Assembly: GCF_023159225.1 (NCBI RefSeq)
Contig: NC_063162.1
Location: 102,192,094-102,256,093, forward strand
Direction: 5' to 3'
DNA: 64,000 nt
Source of the DNA: Perognathus longimembris pacificus
Lineage: Eukaryota; Chordata; Mammalia; Rodentia; Heteromyidae
This document shows positions 12,170-25,288 of this stretch, piece by piece. How positions within the stretch are numbered: the first letter of the stretch is position 1; the number at the start of each line of letters is the position of its first letter. Under the pieces are notes generated by a model. The model was not told the DNA's origin and did no database searches. It saw only the letters and a program-made list of their open reading frames with translations. A program made the position numbers and the translations under genes.

Positions 12170-15100
12170 GGGAATCTAATCCAGGGCTTTCCTACATGTA
12201 GACATGTGGTCTGAGCTACATCACCCCAGCTGGGGCGCGTTCTATCATTCTTCCCTGACACTTGCTATTTTTTCCTCTAACCGTGCTACTTGGAAAGCCA
12301 CTCCCCCTTCATCCATCAATCCCTGACTCAAAGGCGAGCTGCCCTGGCCCCCATCCATCTGACCACGGGCTCCTCCCTAGGCAGAGGTGACTGTGCCCAG
12401 CTGCATTCTCAATCACCAGCCTTCTCCGCCCCTCGCTCACAAAGAGCTCGCGAAGCGCTTTCAGACAAGCGCCGGACAATTTACAACCTGAGCCGGGGCT
12501 GTCTGGGCGCCTCTGCTGCCTGCACTGGGGCGCTGGGCTCATTCATCACCAACCTGGGAACGCGGCAGAACCTCCGTGGCTAAGGGGTGGAACTTTGCAG
12601 GAGCTCTGGGTGGACAGCAGGGGGCGCCCGCCTCCTCCGGGCCGCCCCCGTGCCCCTCCGCGCCGCAGCCACGCAAGGCCTCCACCCCAGCTGCGGTCGC
12701 TCGGTGCCCGCGCCCGGCCCACCCATGTTTCTTGCCGGCGCACACTTCAGAAACTTCAGAAATCAGTATTGAGGGACAAGTGTGGCAGACGGTGGTGGCG
12801 CCATTTCTGGATCTGGCTGTTTGGCTCTGCATTTTTGAACGGGAGAAGGGACTAAAGACAATGGTGCAAGGCCCAGAGCTGCTCAGCCCCGCCAGTCCGG
12901 TGTGGGCCTAGAGCACGGGCTGAGCTCCGGCAGGGACTTTGGCTCCTGGGCCTGCCTTGCCCTGCACCTTGGCGTTCACAGCATGGCTGGCTACAAGTTG
13001 CCCTTACTGGAAAAGCCCAAAGGAGAGACTTGAGCATTGTTTAGAATTAGCTTCAGTAATAAATACAATTTAGTTCAGTTACCTACTTAATATTGGCCTT
13101 TAGGGCTAATTTGGAGAGATCAAGAGCAGGTTTGGTATGGGCTTGCCGGGATACTCTAGGCCATTCGAAAATGTGATTTCACCAGCTAATAGAGAACACA
13201 AGTCTGAAAACTGTCCTCACAGCACCTTAGGGGTTCTACACCACAGGAAGCAGGAACATGTCATGAACAAAGATACACCAAAGGGAGAGACACAGCACAG
13301 TCCTCTCCAGGAACTGATAACCAAGACTCTTACTTCTCACTCCTGACCTCTGCCTCTCAGGACAGGGCAACAAGGAAGGGCAGGAAGGCTCAGAAAGGTT
13401 GAACAACAAGAGGAATTCCCCTGAGTGCACTGGGACCACCCAAGAGTGCTGGCAGGAATGTAGTTTTTTTTTTTTTTCAAGGAAAGTGTAAGTGTGACTC
13501 TGTATATCACCCCTAGGGCCCAGATTTCTCTTTACAGAAGGCAGGCTCGATTTATGCAAGCAATAGTGTGGAAATCAGAGTCCTAGCTACCCGTGGCAAC
13601 CGTCCCTACTCATCTAAGAGACGCTGAGGTGCAGGAATGCCTAGGCTGGGATCAGCACCTATCCCATGTGACTGAGCTTATCAGGGTCTTGGCCGGAGCA
13701 GGTGGCAAATTAGGTTAATTCTAGGATGCTTAGCAAAGGAGTTATTACAAAGGTGTACACGGGGGATATGGAAATATAAAGGGATGGTACAATAGCGCAG
13801 GGCTGAGACTGGAGCATCCTTGCTACCTCTAGACCCAAAGGGGCCAATGGGGTAAGCAGTGGCTGATAATGGCAGCCAGTAACAGAGTGCTGCATGCAGA
13901 CAGCTGCTTTGTAAGAACTGAGCCGTTCAACAGGTGGAGGTGTGCATCCAGCTGATGCACAGGGAGGCAGGGGATCAATGCCCAGACCTCACTTTCTCCC
14001 ATTTACTTGGCTCCCACTGGCCAACAAGCACTGGAGGGCAAGGGAGCCACTTGGGACCTGTCAGCCTCCTAGGCCCAGGACAGAGCAGAGAACGGATTTC
14101 GAAAGGGAGATCTGGATTGTGTTCAAAAGCAACAAGTGTGGTGATGTCAGGCTCAAGGCTGCACTTATTCTCTCCTCCATGATGGACATGTCCATGGGGA
14201 AAATAAACACAATAAAAATTTATTTTGTCATTGTTTACCCAGACAACCTTTGCCTAGAGGCCTTTATCGTTTTTTGTTTTTTGTTTTTCCAGTAGTGGTC
14301 CTAGGAGTCACTGGTGGCCAGCAAGGCCTTTGTCTTTTGTGTGGCCATACTATGTATTGAGTCACCAGGAGGAAACTGACTAAACAGTCAAGAATAAACT
14401 CAGAAGACTCTCCCAGTGGAGACCATATCTGATCTTCATATCAGGGGAATCTCTTTGCAAAGGTCACTACTTAGGCACCCACTCTCCCAGCCCACCCCAC
14501 TACCACAGAAGAATTGCCTTAAACCTCCAGGAAATGAGTGCCTGGCTGGTTTGGAAACCAGGGAATTACTAACCCCATGCCATTTTTTTTAACAAAATAG
14601 CTAGTAGAAAGACAATATTGTTGTTAAAAAGCCATATTAACCCAGAATTGCAAAGGCTTCTATTTTAAAATAACCGTGAATAGACTATGAAGCAAAGAAC
14701 AAGTCACAATATACAAAAGGTCTTGACTATCTATCACCTGTATCTACATTTCCACTTTTGTTTAGATGCAATTAAGTTAGTTGTACACAGTGAATTAGAT
14801 AATTTCTTCTGTTTTATAGTAAGAGCTTTGTGTGGTTTATTCCTATTACTAGTGATGCATTTCTTTGAGAGTATTCAGTTACTGATCCTAAGTCTCAAGC
14901 ATCTATTAGGACTGCTAACAAACAGCACCAGCTAGGAGCTGGTGGCAATAAATAAATTGCACAGTCCAGAGAGGGCCTAACAAGTCTCTGGGTACTTTTC
15001 ACCAACCTACCAAAATAAAGAAGAACTCTTAACAGAGTGAGAAAGTAAAGAAGGAAAAGAACAAAGAGAACAGAAAAGAAAGAGGACATGGATCAGGGAG

Positions 15101-17591
15101 GAAAAAATGATCCAAAGAAAATCTATGATGAAAATTGGACAGTGCCCATCTCCTGAGCTCAGTGAGGCCATTTTGTCAATTCCCATATTTCTTCAGTTCT
15201 TCCTGAGCCTGCACCACACAAGCCAAAGAACCAAGAAGTGTGGGATCCAGCATCAACGTCACAAGGTGATTACCTGAAGGTGAACTTGGTGCACGTAGCA
15301 GGGTTGTCGTTGATGTCTTCCACAGCGAAAGTTATCTGGATACGGTTCTCCTGGCCCCCGGAAGGTCTGTCTCTTACCAGAACCTCCAGATAAATGGTGG
15401 GATGCTGTCTTAATTCACCTGCATCTCTGTCTATCCGCTGTGCCACTTGGATTGAACCAGTCACTAAAGGGCAAAGGTGAGAACGTCATCTTTTGAAAAC
15501 AAAGGAAGAGTCAAAGATGTAAAGAAACTTGGTGAAAATGGAGAAGACCATCCTAATACTAGACTGGTGTGTGCAGAGGGTAGTCTCTATGAAAATGGAT
15601 CCTTTTAAAAATTCATATTGAGTTCCTCCTATAGTTGACATTTATTGGAGTATTTGGTATGATCCTTCTATAATTTTTTTCACCTTAATGTTCAGGGTTG
15701 GGCCACTGGCCCACCCTTGCCCACAGTTGATAGCTGACTTCAGCTTGATGCATGGTTCTCCAATTGGAGAATTTGTAACTGAGAAGCATGCATGGAGAAT
15801 CAGGCAAGTTAAGAGCAGAATTGCAGGTGCAAGGCTCACACCCTTCCTGTCTAGCCAACTCTCTTTCTTTTTATGTTGGTCATGGGGCTTTCTTTGCCCT
15901 GATTGTCTTTGAACCCCAATCCGCAGATCCTCAGTCCTCACAACCCTCAGCCTCCTGGGTAGCTAAGATTACAGGCATGAGTCACCTGTGCCTGGTATGA
16001 CTTTTTCTTTTTTTAGTTTACTTTGTCTTTATTGCTGTTACTATGCCCTGATCTACTGACTTCTTTTGTTTGTATGTTTGATTTGCCCTTATTCTGTTGC
16101 TTAGAGCCAGAAATAAGCTAAACAACTAAAACGCTAAAGAAAAAAAAAGTCCCAAATGCACTCACTGGAAGTTAACTTTACAATATTCAAGTGAACAAAT
16201 TCTCAGCCAACAATCATCCATCCCTACTATTTGCTGAGCCATGCCTTCAAAGTCAAAGAGCTGGGAAGTTTTCAGAGGCTGAGCCCTGGTCTCTCCCCAT
16301 TTCGTATACTTTGCCCTAAAGCCTATGGGGCCCCATATTGTTTCTCTGGGATTGTTCAGGGCTATCCTGCAGAGACTCATGTAAAGCAAAGCCCTTCACA
16401 AAGAGGTGGTATCCATGGACGGAGGTGGCCCAGTGTAGCCAAAGCTAAGAGCAGGGGCTCAGAAGTCAGCAGCCTTATAGTGTGGATTCTGTGCTTCCCA
16501 ACCGATGACCTTGAACAAGTCACTTAGCCCATTTGTGATTCTCCCCAAGCCTCTGTTTCCACTTCTGTTGAGCTGTGTTGAGTACTTGAGATGCTTGTGG
16601 ATCACTTGGCACAGTTCCAGGGATAGAAAGCCCCATACACCACTGTTTAACACTTGAAATAGGGGCTGGTCTGAATAGGGATGTGCTTTAAGCATGAAAC
16701 ACACAAGAAACTACCAAGACTTGGTACCAAAGAAAATAATGTGAGCCATCGCAGTATCTTTTAAAGACAGATTATATGTTAAAATGATCATGTTTTGTGT
16801 CATAATTGTAATTTCACTACTTTCTTTTTGAAATGTGACCACTAGAAATTTTGCCATTACATATTTAGCTTCACTCAGTTTCAGCAATGCTACAGACCCT
16901 CTCTTCCAATCACCCCTCTTAGGGGTGATTTAAAGGAGAAACACCCTACCTATGCCCAGAGGAAAGCCACATCCTCATCCTGAATACAACAAGATGACAC
17001 TTTTGTGTTCCATAATTCTCTATTCGTTTCTTCAACAAATATAGTTTCGGGACCCCTTTCACCCTCGTGCGTGTCCCGCCCCATCCCACCAGGCGGAAAG
17101 CTGGAGTGCAGCCCAATGTGCAAACCTTGGCGGTGTGTAGACACGAGACGCCCCTCCTCCCCTCGCACACTTAAGGAACGACTTGGGAGACATGTGGGTG
17201 TTTGGGGGTAAGCTTCTGGAACTTCCACTGGTTTTACTCAAGGGAGGGGTTTATATAACAGTAATCACGGCAGGAAGGGGCGGGACTAACTGCATACTAG
17301 CGATAGGCTGATAAGTTGCCCATCACAGTGATGTCACAGAACTTCCTCTATGGGCGGTCATCACATCCCATAGGACAGCCCCTTGGGCCTGGCCTGGTGC
17401 CATTTTGACACACACATGGCCGAGGTGGAAGGTGGGGCTGGTTTGCTACCTCTTCTGGTTCTGGACCCGGAAGGGGGTAGGAGTGGCTACCAGCCACGCA
17501 GCCCCAGGGCGGGAGAAGAGGCAGGCCTCTCGGGACTGCCCCTTAAAGATATAGCCAGAGCCCAACACATAGCATAAAATAGGCCTCTCTC

Positions 17592-17629
<38 letters not shown>

Positions 17630-20114
17630 CCTCTCCCTATCTATCTATCTATCTATCTATCTCGCTCTCTTTCTCACTCTCTCCTGTGGTGGGTTTTGAA
17701 CTCAGGGTTGTTAGTAAGTGCTTTACTTATTGAATACTCTTCTAGCTCTTTTTGCTTTAGTACCACTTTTGCCCTGGTACAGCCTAGGACCACAATCTTA
17801 CTACCTCTGCCATCTGTGTAGCTGGGATTATAGGTGTGAATCACCATACTCAACCTTCATTATATCTTGGATCTTCATTTCTGAAGGCTCTATGTCACAT
17901 AAAACTCATAAATTTGTATGTTTTTTGTTCACCTATTTTTGTTTTGTTTTGGGTGGTACTAGAGTTTAAACTCACAGCCTTGCACTTGCTAGGCAGGTGC
18001 TCTACTAATTCAGCTATACCCCCTGTCCTTTTTGTGTTATTATTTTTATGAAGTCTCAAGTTTTTGCTCAGGGCTAGCCTGGACCATGATCTTCCTATTT
18101 ATATTTCTTACATACGTTGAGATGACAGACATGAACCACCATGCCTGGCTTTTATTGATTCAGGTGAGGTTCTGTACACTTCCTACCCAAGGTGGCCCTT
18201 GAACCACTGTCCTCTTGTTCTCTGCATCTATGTAGCTAGGATTATAGGCATCAGCCACTGCACCTGGCTTAATCTACCTTTTATAGGTAGTGATAGATTA
18301 CAAGGTCTTGACCATGATCCTAATGGTGAATGGGAACAGAAACGTCTTCATCTCTACAAAGGTGAAGGATAACCCAGTCATTTGTCATGGCTCCCGTTCA
18401 GCCTCTACAACCCCTTATTAGCTGCCTTCCTACATGTATTTTCCTAGTAACCAAGGAAGAGCCTAGACAGAGAGACAGATAAAAACAATCCAATTGGGTG
18501 AATTGGAGGGTGTGCTTAAGGATGTCTGTGTGACTCACACTGGTTTATCACTAAGTAGTTGCACGCAGTGGTGATGCTGTAGAGGAGGCAGCTGGGAAAG
18601 CCCGCATCGTCGGGATCCTCCGCTGTGATATTGGCCACGATGGTTCCTGGGCTCAGCTCCTCCGGAATGGAGTAAACTCTCCGTGTGCTGGAACACAAAC
18701 ACAGCAGACACAGCTAATTTCAGGGGCAGGGGAGTGTGCAATCTGGGCGGTGGGTATTTTGGTGAGTGTTAAATATAGCACTGAGCTGTGGAAGTTGCAT
18801 CCACATTCCTGGAGGAGCGCAGAGCCACTGAGAGGAGGGATGATTGGCTTTTGTGTTTGCAAAGATCACCTCCTTGTGGATTCAAAGAAAGTGCCAGGCA
18901 ATTATTGCAGGGTGCCAGTCTCTCCCTCTAGGCATGCCTGCCTCATGCCATTTCAGATGGGCCTTGGCAATCACATATCTCAAAATAAGACAGTTGGCAT
19001 GTCCAGCTATATTGTCACCTTCTCCCAATTTTGGTACAAAAAGTTGCCTGGATTCTTTTTGTAGAAATCCACCTGGATTTAAGGTCCAGGGCTGCCGGCT
19101 TCCCCCCCTTGTGTCTGGCCCCCACCCCACACTTGAGGCAGAAGCCAGGAAAGTTCTCTATTCTAGCAGTTTTGCTTGCTTTTCCTTTTTTTCCTTGTCT
19201 TTTATTTATTTTGCCTGAGGATAGAGGATGAGGCACCTTTCCCATTTGCATTACCAGAGAGATCAGGCTCTGAACTGAGCAGTCCATCCCCCTAGGACCA
19301 ACAAGGTGAGAGCTCTGTCCTCCAAGGATCAGTGTGAAGCAGATCACCCCCATCACCCACAGACCCACCTTCCTCGGGCCTCCTGTGCCTAGAGAGAAGA
19401 CCGTGAAGATAGTCTGGAAGGTGTGCGTCCACACCTGTGAAGAACCGAGTAAGTGTGAAGGTAGCAAGAGGGACTTGTTTCTAAAATTTTGTTTTGTCCC
19501 TTTGCTGAGCAAAACTTTTTCTGTGAGGGCAAATAGTTACCTCTCACTTCCCAGTAGCCGAAGCTTCCCACCTGAGTGTTTCTTTAAGGGCGCCAAATGG
19601 CTGCATTCATGTTGGGGCTTGGATTGCTCCTGTAGCTCTGTCTCATTATTCCTAGCCAGTGGCTAGAGAGCCTCTAGCTAGAGTCAGGAACATGCAGAGG
19701 AAGGCTACATCTGGACTCTCACTCTGTCCAGTGCCAAGCCCAGTGTTGGTAATCCTAACTACTTAGGGGGCTGAAATCTGAGGATCACGGTTCGAAGCCA
19801 ACCCAGGCAGAAAAGTCCCCATGAGACTTTTATCTCCAGCTAACCACTCAAAAACAAAAAAAAAAAAACAGAATTGGAGCTGTGCCTCAATTGGTAGAGC
19901 TCTATCCAGCCTTGAGCACAAAGAGTCTCAGGGACAATGCCTAGGCCCTGAGTTCAAGCCCTACAACTGACAAAAAAAAAAAAGCCCACTCTGTTCCATG
20001 CCAGAACGCTGCTCCCTGGATCCTGGAGGCACCTGTTGGGTGTAAACCATCACTGGGAAGCTGTCTGTCTGTCTGTCTGCCTACCTATCTATCTATCACC
20101 TGTTGGTCTGTCTG

Positions 20115-20150
<36 letters not shown>

Positions 20151-20986
20151 CCTGCCTATCTTGGTGCTGATAATGGGGCTTGGAATTAGGACCTGGGTGC
20201 TTGCTGTCCTTTAGACTTTTCACTCAAAGCTGGCACCCTACCACTTGAGCCACAGCTCTACTTCCAGCTTTTTGGTGGTTAATAGGAGATAAGAGCCTCA
20301 CAGACTTCCTTGCCCAGGATGGCTCTGAATGATAATCCTCAGATCTCAGCCTCCTGAGAGAAGCAATCTTACTATGCAAAGGGTCATTCCAGTGTTCTGG
20401 GCCTTGTTGCTCTCCCACTGACCAGGCCCTTTTGTCTTTTCACTTTCCCACTATACCCCTCCTCAGTGGGACTGTGATGCTGACCACTGATGGGTCAGAA
20501 GTATGCACAGATGGAATATAAGAGGCAGGGGCAGCAGAGATCCTAACCAGAGCCAGAGGAAAGAGGCAGGCAGCCCTGTCTGTTATCGCCTCGTAGGGCC
20601 AGCCAAGGCCTTTATCTATTCAGTGAGAGCCCATTTCTAATGTGGGATGCTTTTGCTTTTGTCCCTGAGAATGGTCTGTTAACCTACAACAAAGGAATCA
20701 TAAAGGTGCCTTGTTACCCACACGGCCTTGCCCTGGCTCTCCTGGTTACTGCTAGTCCAACAAGAACCAGTGTTACCAGGAAGCCCCCTAAAATGCAGTC
20801 CCCAGGCCCATCCACTCACCTCGCACTGTAGAAGAAGAGCTGTGTGTTCACAAGATGTCCAGGGACTTACACAGCCTTATAAGACAGTGCCATAGGTGAT
20901 CACTACAGACTTCCGCCTCCCTAGCACAGACAGAGGACACCTAGGGAGCAAATCCTTTCCTTCCACTCCTTCTAGGAAGTACTTCC

Positions 20987-21021
<35 letters not shown>

Positions 21022-24000
21022 TGTGCACGCGCGCACGCATGCAGGGTTGATATCTGGGCACATTTTTGGTTGTTACAACTTGGGGAGATCATGCTCTTGG
21101 GACACAGACGATACCAATAGTGCTGCTAAACGTCTACAATGCACAGGACCGCCTACCACAAAGCAATCTGACTCAAAATGTCAGTGAAGTTCTGTTTAGT
21201 TCTGCTCTGAAGGCTCCTGCTGTCTGTATGGAGTGCTCTAGGAGGCCAGGTGTCCTGGAAGGGAACTATTCAGGCTACCAGTGATAGTACAGTTCCTCAG
21301 CAAAACCAAGCTCCCTTTGGCTGCCCTGATAACACGTCTGGCAAAAGAGAAAATCTTTGGTCTATTTGATTTGATTTGAGATCCAAGAGCCAGGACTGGA
21401 TAAAATAGCCTTCAGTAGCTGGGAGCCCGTGGGTCATACCTATAATCCTAGCTATTCGGGAGGCAGAGGTCTAAGGATTGAGGTCCCAAGGCAGCCAAGC
21501 AGGAAAGACATCTATCTCCAACTAACCACCAAAATGCTGGAAATCGAGCTATGACTCAAGTGGTAGAGATCCAGCCTTGAGTTAAGAAGCAAAGAGCCAG
21601 AGTTCAAGGCCCAGTACTGATACACACATATATATGTGTGTATATAGTATATACTATATGTGATATGTGTGTGCATATATATATACTATATGTATGTGTG
21701 TATAGAAATAGATATTTTATATATATATATATATATATTCAGACATAAAGGTCTGACCAAGTTAAGCTGGGTGACTAAAATTGCTGCATCCTTATGAGTG
21801 AGTATTCAGGAAGGGCCTGATATGTGCCAGTACTGCCAGGAACCAGGGGAAAGGAGGCTCTGAGCAAATGCAAAGGAAATTAGAAATTCCTAGATGCTAA
21901 CACCTAAAGTAAAGGGCTCTGAGAAAATAGCAAGCAGTATCTCACACAAAGGGTAAACACATCAGGTACTGTTTATCATAAAGCACTCACCACAATAATG
22001 ACAGAGTCCCAGTGTAATCGACAAGAGTCCACAAAGCACTCAGACATCTGTCATCACCCAGGGATGAAAGAATGAGATGTTTCAACCACCGAAATTGTCC
22101 TGGCTGTGTGTGTGTGGACGCCAGGGGCTTAAGCAGTAGAAAAGAGAGAATGGCAGTTTCTGCATCTTCTTTTGCTGTCACAACCAGTCAGCTGGAGTCA
22201 GTTCAAAAATGTAATTTTCTGATCCTGAATTAAATAATTTCTGGTTGGTGCTAGCACTGGTCTGGGAGTGGGGTGCAGGGAGGTGGAGAGGAAGATGAGA
22301 ACTCCAAGGGAATTATGCATTCTGGTAATGCAACACCTAGTCTGACAATGGTGGAAAACAGGATGGCTGAGGAAGAAGACTGCCTAAAACTGAGCAACCT
22401 GGACTAAGTCATGGAGTATGCTGCCCCATATCCCCTTTCCAGAGTGAAGACTCCTACAGATATACCCTGGCTACCTGTGGAACTGTGGAACATTAAAATA
22501 GAGTCAAATTATTTTTTTTTAAGTCAGACATGACACACAGACAGATATGAACACAGACAGTCACAGGCCAGGACTCAGTATGGTGACAGCTCCTAACAGA
22601 TTCCAGTTGCAAACCCAGTGTGAAACCCCAGGATTTCTAGGCTGACTTCTGAGTGATGCCCAAACCAGCCAAGGTCTCATTTTCTCTCTGCCAAGGTCGA
22701 TTCACTGTACTTTAAAAGACAGCTGAAGGGCTGGGAATATGGCCTAGTGGCAAGAGAGCTTGCCTTGTATACATGAAGCCCTGGGTTCAATTCCCCAGCA
22801 CCACATGTATAGAAAATGGCCTGAAGTGGTGCTATGGCTCAAGTGGCAGAGTGCTAGCCTTGAGCAAAAGGAAGCCAGGGACAGTGCTCAGGCCCTGAGT
22901 TCAAGGCCCAGGACTGGAAAAAAAAGAAAGACAGCTGAAGCCGGATGATCTCCAAGTCCTGCCTCTGCCTAGAGAGGGATATTATTTTCCCCTTTAAAAC
23001 CCGATGTTTCTGCGTCTCCACTTGGCAGATTGGGTGGCAAAGAATCTGGGGCTCTAGCCCCATGGCCGGCATCTACATTGTGGGGGGAGTGGTAGTAGAG
23101 AAGGAAGCAGTGTTACCGATGAATCCACAGAGCCCCATGGGCCAGTCTGGGCTGGGATGCACAACTTCCTATACACTGCCTGGTCTGTGCTTTCCAGAAC
23201 AACATGGCAGTAGAAGCCCAGGGAGCTCTCCTGAGCCTCAGCCTGCAGTGGCAGAAGAGAAGTGCTACATGAGAGTTAATCTGCATCGTTGCCTCCCCAC
23301 AGACACCCAGGAATGAGCAGTAGACTGTGTCAACATCCAAGAGCTTCTCAGTCCTGTTGTGTTTGCAAAGTGACACTAGGTCATCCTGGGAGTGAGATAG
23401 CCTTAGAATTTCCCAACCTCAGAACATTTAGCAAAGGTTCTACCTCCTTTCAGGCATATAGCTCTTTTCTTGTGATGGTTTTAGAGGTTTTTGTTTGTTT
23501 GTTTGTTTGTTTTTGAGTTGGAGTTCTATGTAGCTCAGGCTGGCCTGGAACTTGTGATCCTCCTACCTCAGTTTCCCTAGTGCTGGAATTATAGGCATGT
23601 GCCACCATACCTGCTAATAGCTTTAAATTTTTTTTTTTTTTGCTTTTCAAATTGACAATGAATAATTGCATCCAAAAGGATTTTTGCTAGTTGAGTATCC
23701 CATGTGGAATTTATTCAAAGCCATTAATGTGTCAACCCCACAAAAGCAATTGTGTCGTTTTACTTGTGGCTGGCTCCTGCCTCTCTCTGTCTGGGGGAGT
23801 GGGACAGCAGTCGTGAGAAAGCAAGGAGGGAGGAAAGGGAGGGGTCCCTTGCTAGTGCAGAATCCCATCTGCAGCAGAAGGGCCCCTCCCTCTGGACCTG
23901 GGACGGTGCCAGCGCGTGCCCACAGCCTGCACTCACCTTTCTCACCCCTGCTGCCCGTGCAGCTCATGCCTCCTTCTGCCCCCTCCCAGGTGTCCTTCTC

Positions 24001-24794
24001 CATCCACAAGGCAGGAAGGAGCTCGGGTGCACCCTGCTGCGTGCGGGAGCCTTAGGCTCCATTCAGACAGACCTCTGTTCAATGTGAAGATGACTGACGG
24101 CTAAGAGTGGCTTTTGTGGAGTCTTGACTGAAGGGGTACACTTGAGAATTCTGCTATTATTAGCATGGATCACTTCATTATGCAACTACCTGCTCTGTAT
24201 TCACACAGATACCGTGGCAAGCCACACACCAGGAGCATGTTGTCCAACCCACACCCCTCTTTCGCCACATCTACAATCCCACCGTGTGTGTGAAGGTGGG
24301 GTGCAGTAACCAGGGGAGCAAAGGTGAAACGTGGAATTCCAGAGGTCCAAGAGAAAAGCATGGAAAATCACATGCCTCCATGTCTCCTTCAGGCAGGAGC
24401 GAAGGGCATCCTTCGGCCTACCTGGTAAAGCGGGGGATCTCGTCATTCATGTTCACGATGGTCACCTGCAGCACCGTGGAGGCTTTGAGGCCTCCGCTGT
24501 CCCTCACTTCCGCCATCAGGTGGAAACTTTTGGGGGGAAAATTCCAAGGAGAGAATCAGGCTTTGCTGAGACTGCCACAAATGGGATGGGAGGGATGAGG
24601 CAAATCCCCCTTTAGTTCATCCCTACTTAGGCCCCCCATAGACCTGCTGTGCCCATTTTCCCTCCCTACCCACTCCCTCATTTCTCAGCCAGAAGTTGTT
24701 CTCACAGCCACTAGTGCCAAGTCACACTTTCTGCCACCTGGCACCTCACAAAGTCCTGAAAATACCAGTCCCACCTATTCAAAAGGAAGCACCT

Positions 24795-24839
<45 letters not shown>

Positions 24840-25233
24840 CGCACACATGTCCATGTGCACGCATGAGTTCTGGGACTTGAACTCAAGGCCTCACCTTTCA
24901 TTTGGCTTTTTCACTCAAGGCTGGTGCTCTACTGTTTGAGTTACACTTCTACTTCTGGCTTTTTGTTAGTTAATTGGTGATGAGTCTCATGGACTTTCCT
25001 CTCTGTGTTGGCTTCAAACTGTGATCCTTAGATCTCAGCCTTCTGAGTAGCTAGGATTACAAAAATGAGATACCAGTGCATGACTATCTCTATCTATCTA
25101 GCTAGCTAGGTAGCTATCTATCTAGGGACAGAACCCAGGGCCTCAGGTATGGTAGGCAAGTGTTCTACCACTGAGCTACATCCCGATCCTCTAACTCCCC
25201 TGGTTACATATGTGAGATACCAATGCATGTTTA

Positions 25234-25288
<55 letters not shown>

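Larger units (their letters stand above)
8559..15273 (-). other. CDHR3 intron 8
   Basis: Holds an L1 3' fragment (8657-9152), an LTR-like repeat (9539-9893), a SINE fragment (11220-11305), a GT microsatellite (12111-12168) and the CpG island (12420-12960). The stretches 9894-11219, 11306-12110 and 12961-15273 are unique-looking. In 12961-15273 I see only short A or T runs. Confidence 0.8.
15464..18538 (-). other. CDHR3 intron 7
   Basis: Contains partial SINEs at 15845-15998, 17688-17860, 17949-18152 and 18165-18271, a CT/TATC microsatellite at 17582-17665, and the promoter-like block at 17040-17578. 15999-17039 is unique-looking with nothing recognised. Confidence 0.75.
18688..24421 (-). other. 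CDHR3 intron 6
   Basis: Repeats listed separately: SINEs near 19730, 20160, 21415 and 22728, a B1 at 23508, and microsatellites at 20060, 20991 and 21625. The remaining stretches (18688-19729, 20371-20990, 21741-22714, 22941-23507, 23621-24421) look unique. The block at 23760-24060 is GC-rich but has no recognised coding content. Confidence 0.75.

Noticed and set aside
12539..12911. Several overlapping frames of 60-110 codons on both strands
   Set aside because: They lie in the CpG island; GC-rich DNA has few stops. No codon pattern or homology that I recognise.
21626..21740. Possible replication origin or AT-rich hairpin element
   Set aside because: It is a TA/TG microsatellite at a SINE tail.
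23760..24060. GC-rich stretch with 110-130-codon frames next to exon 6
   Set aside because: No splice-compatible frame into CDHR3, no domain, few CpG; treated as intron.
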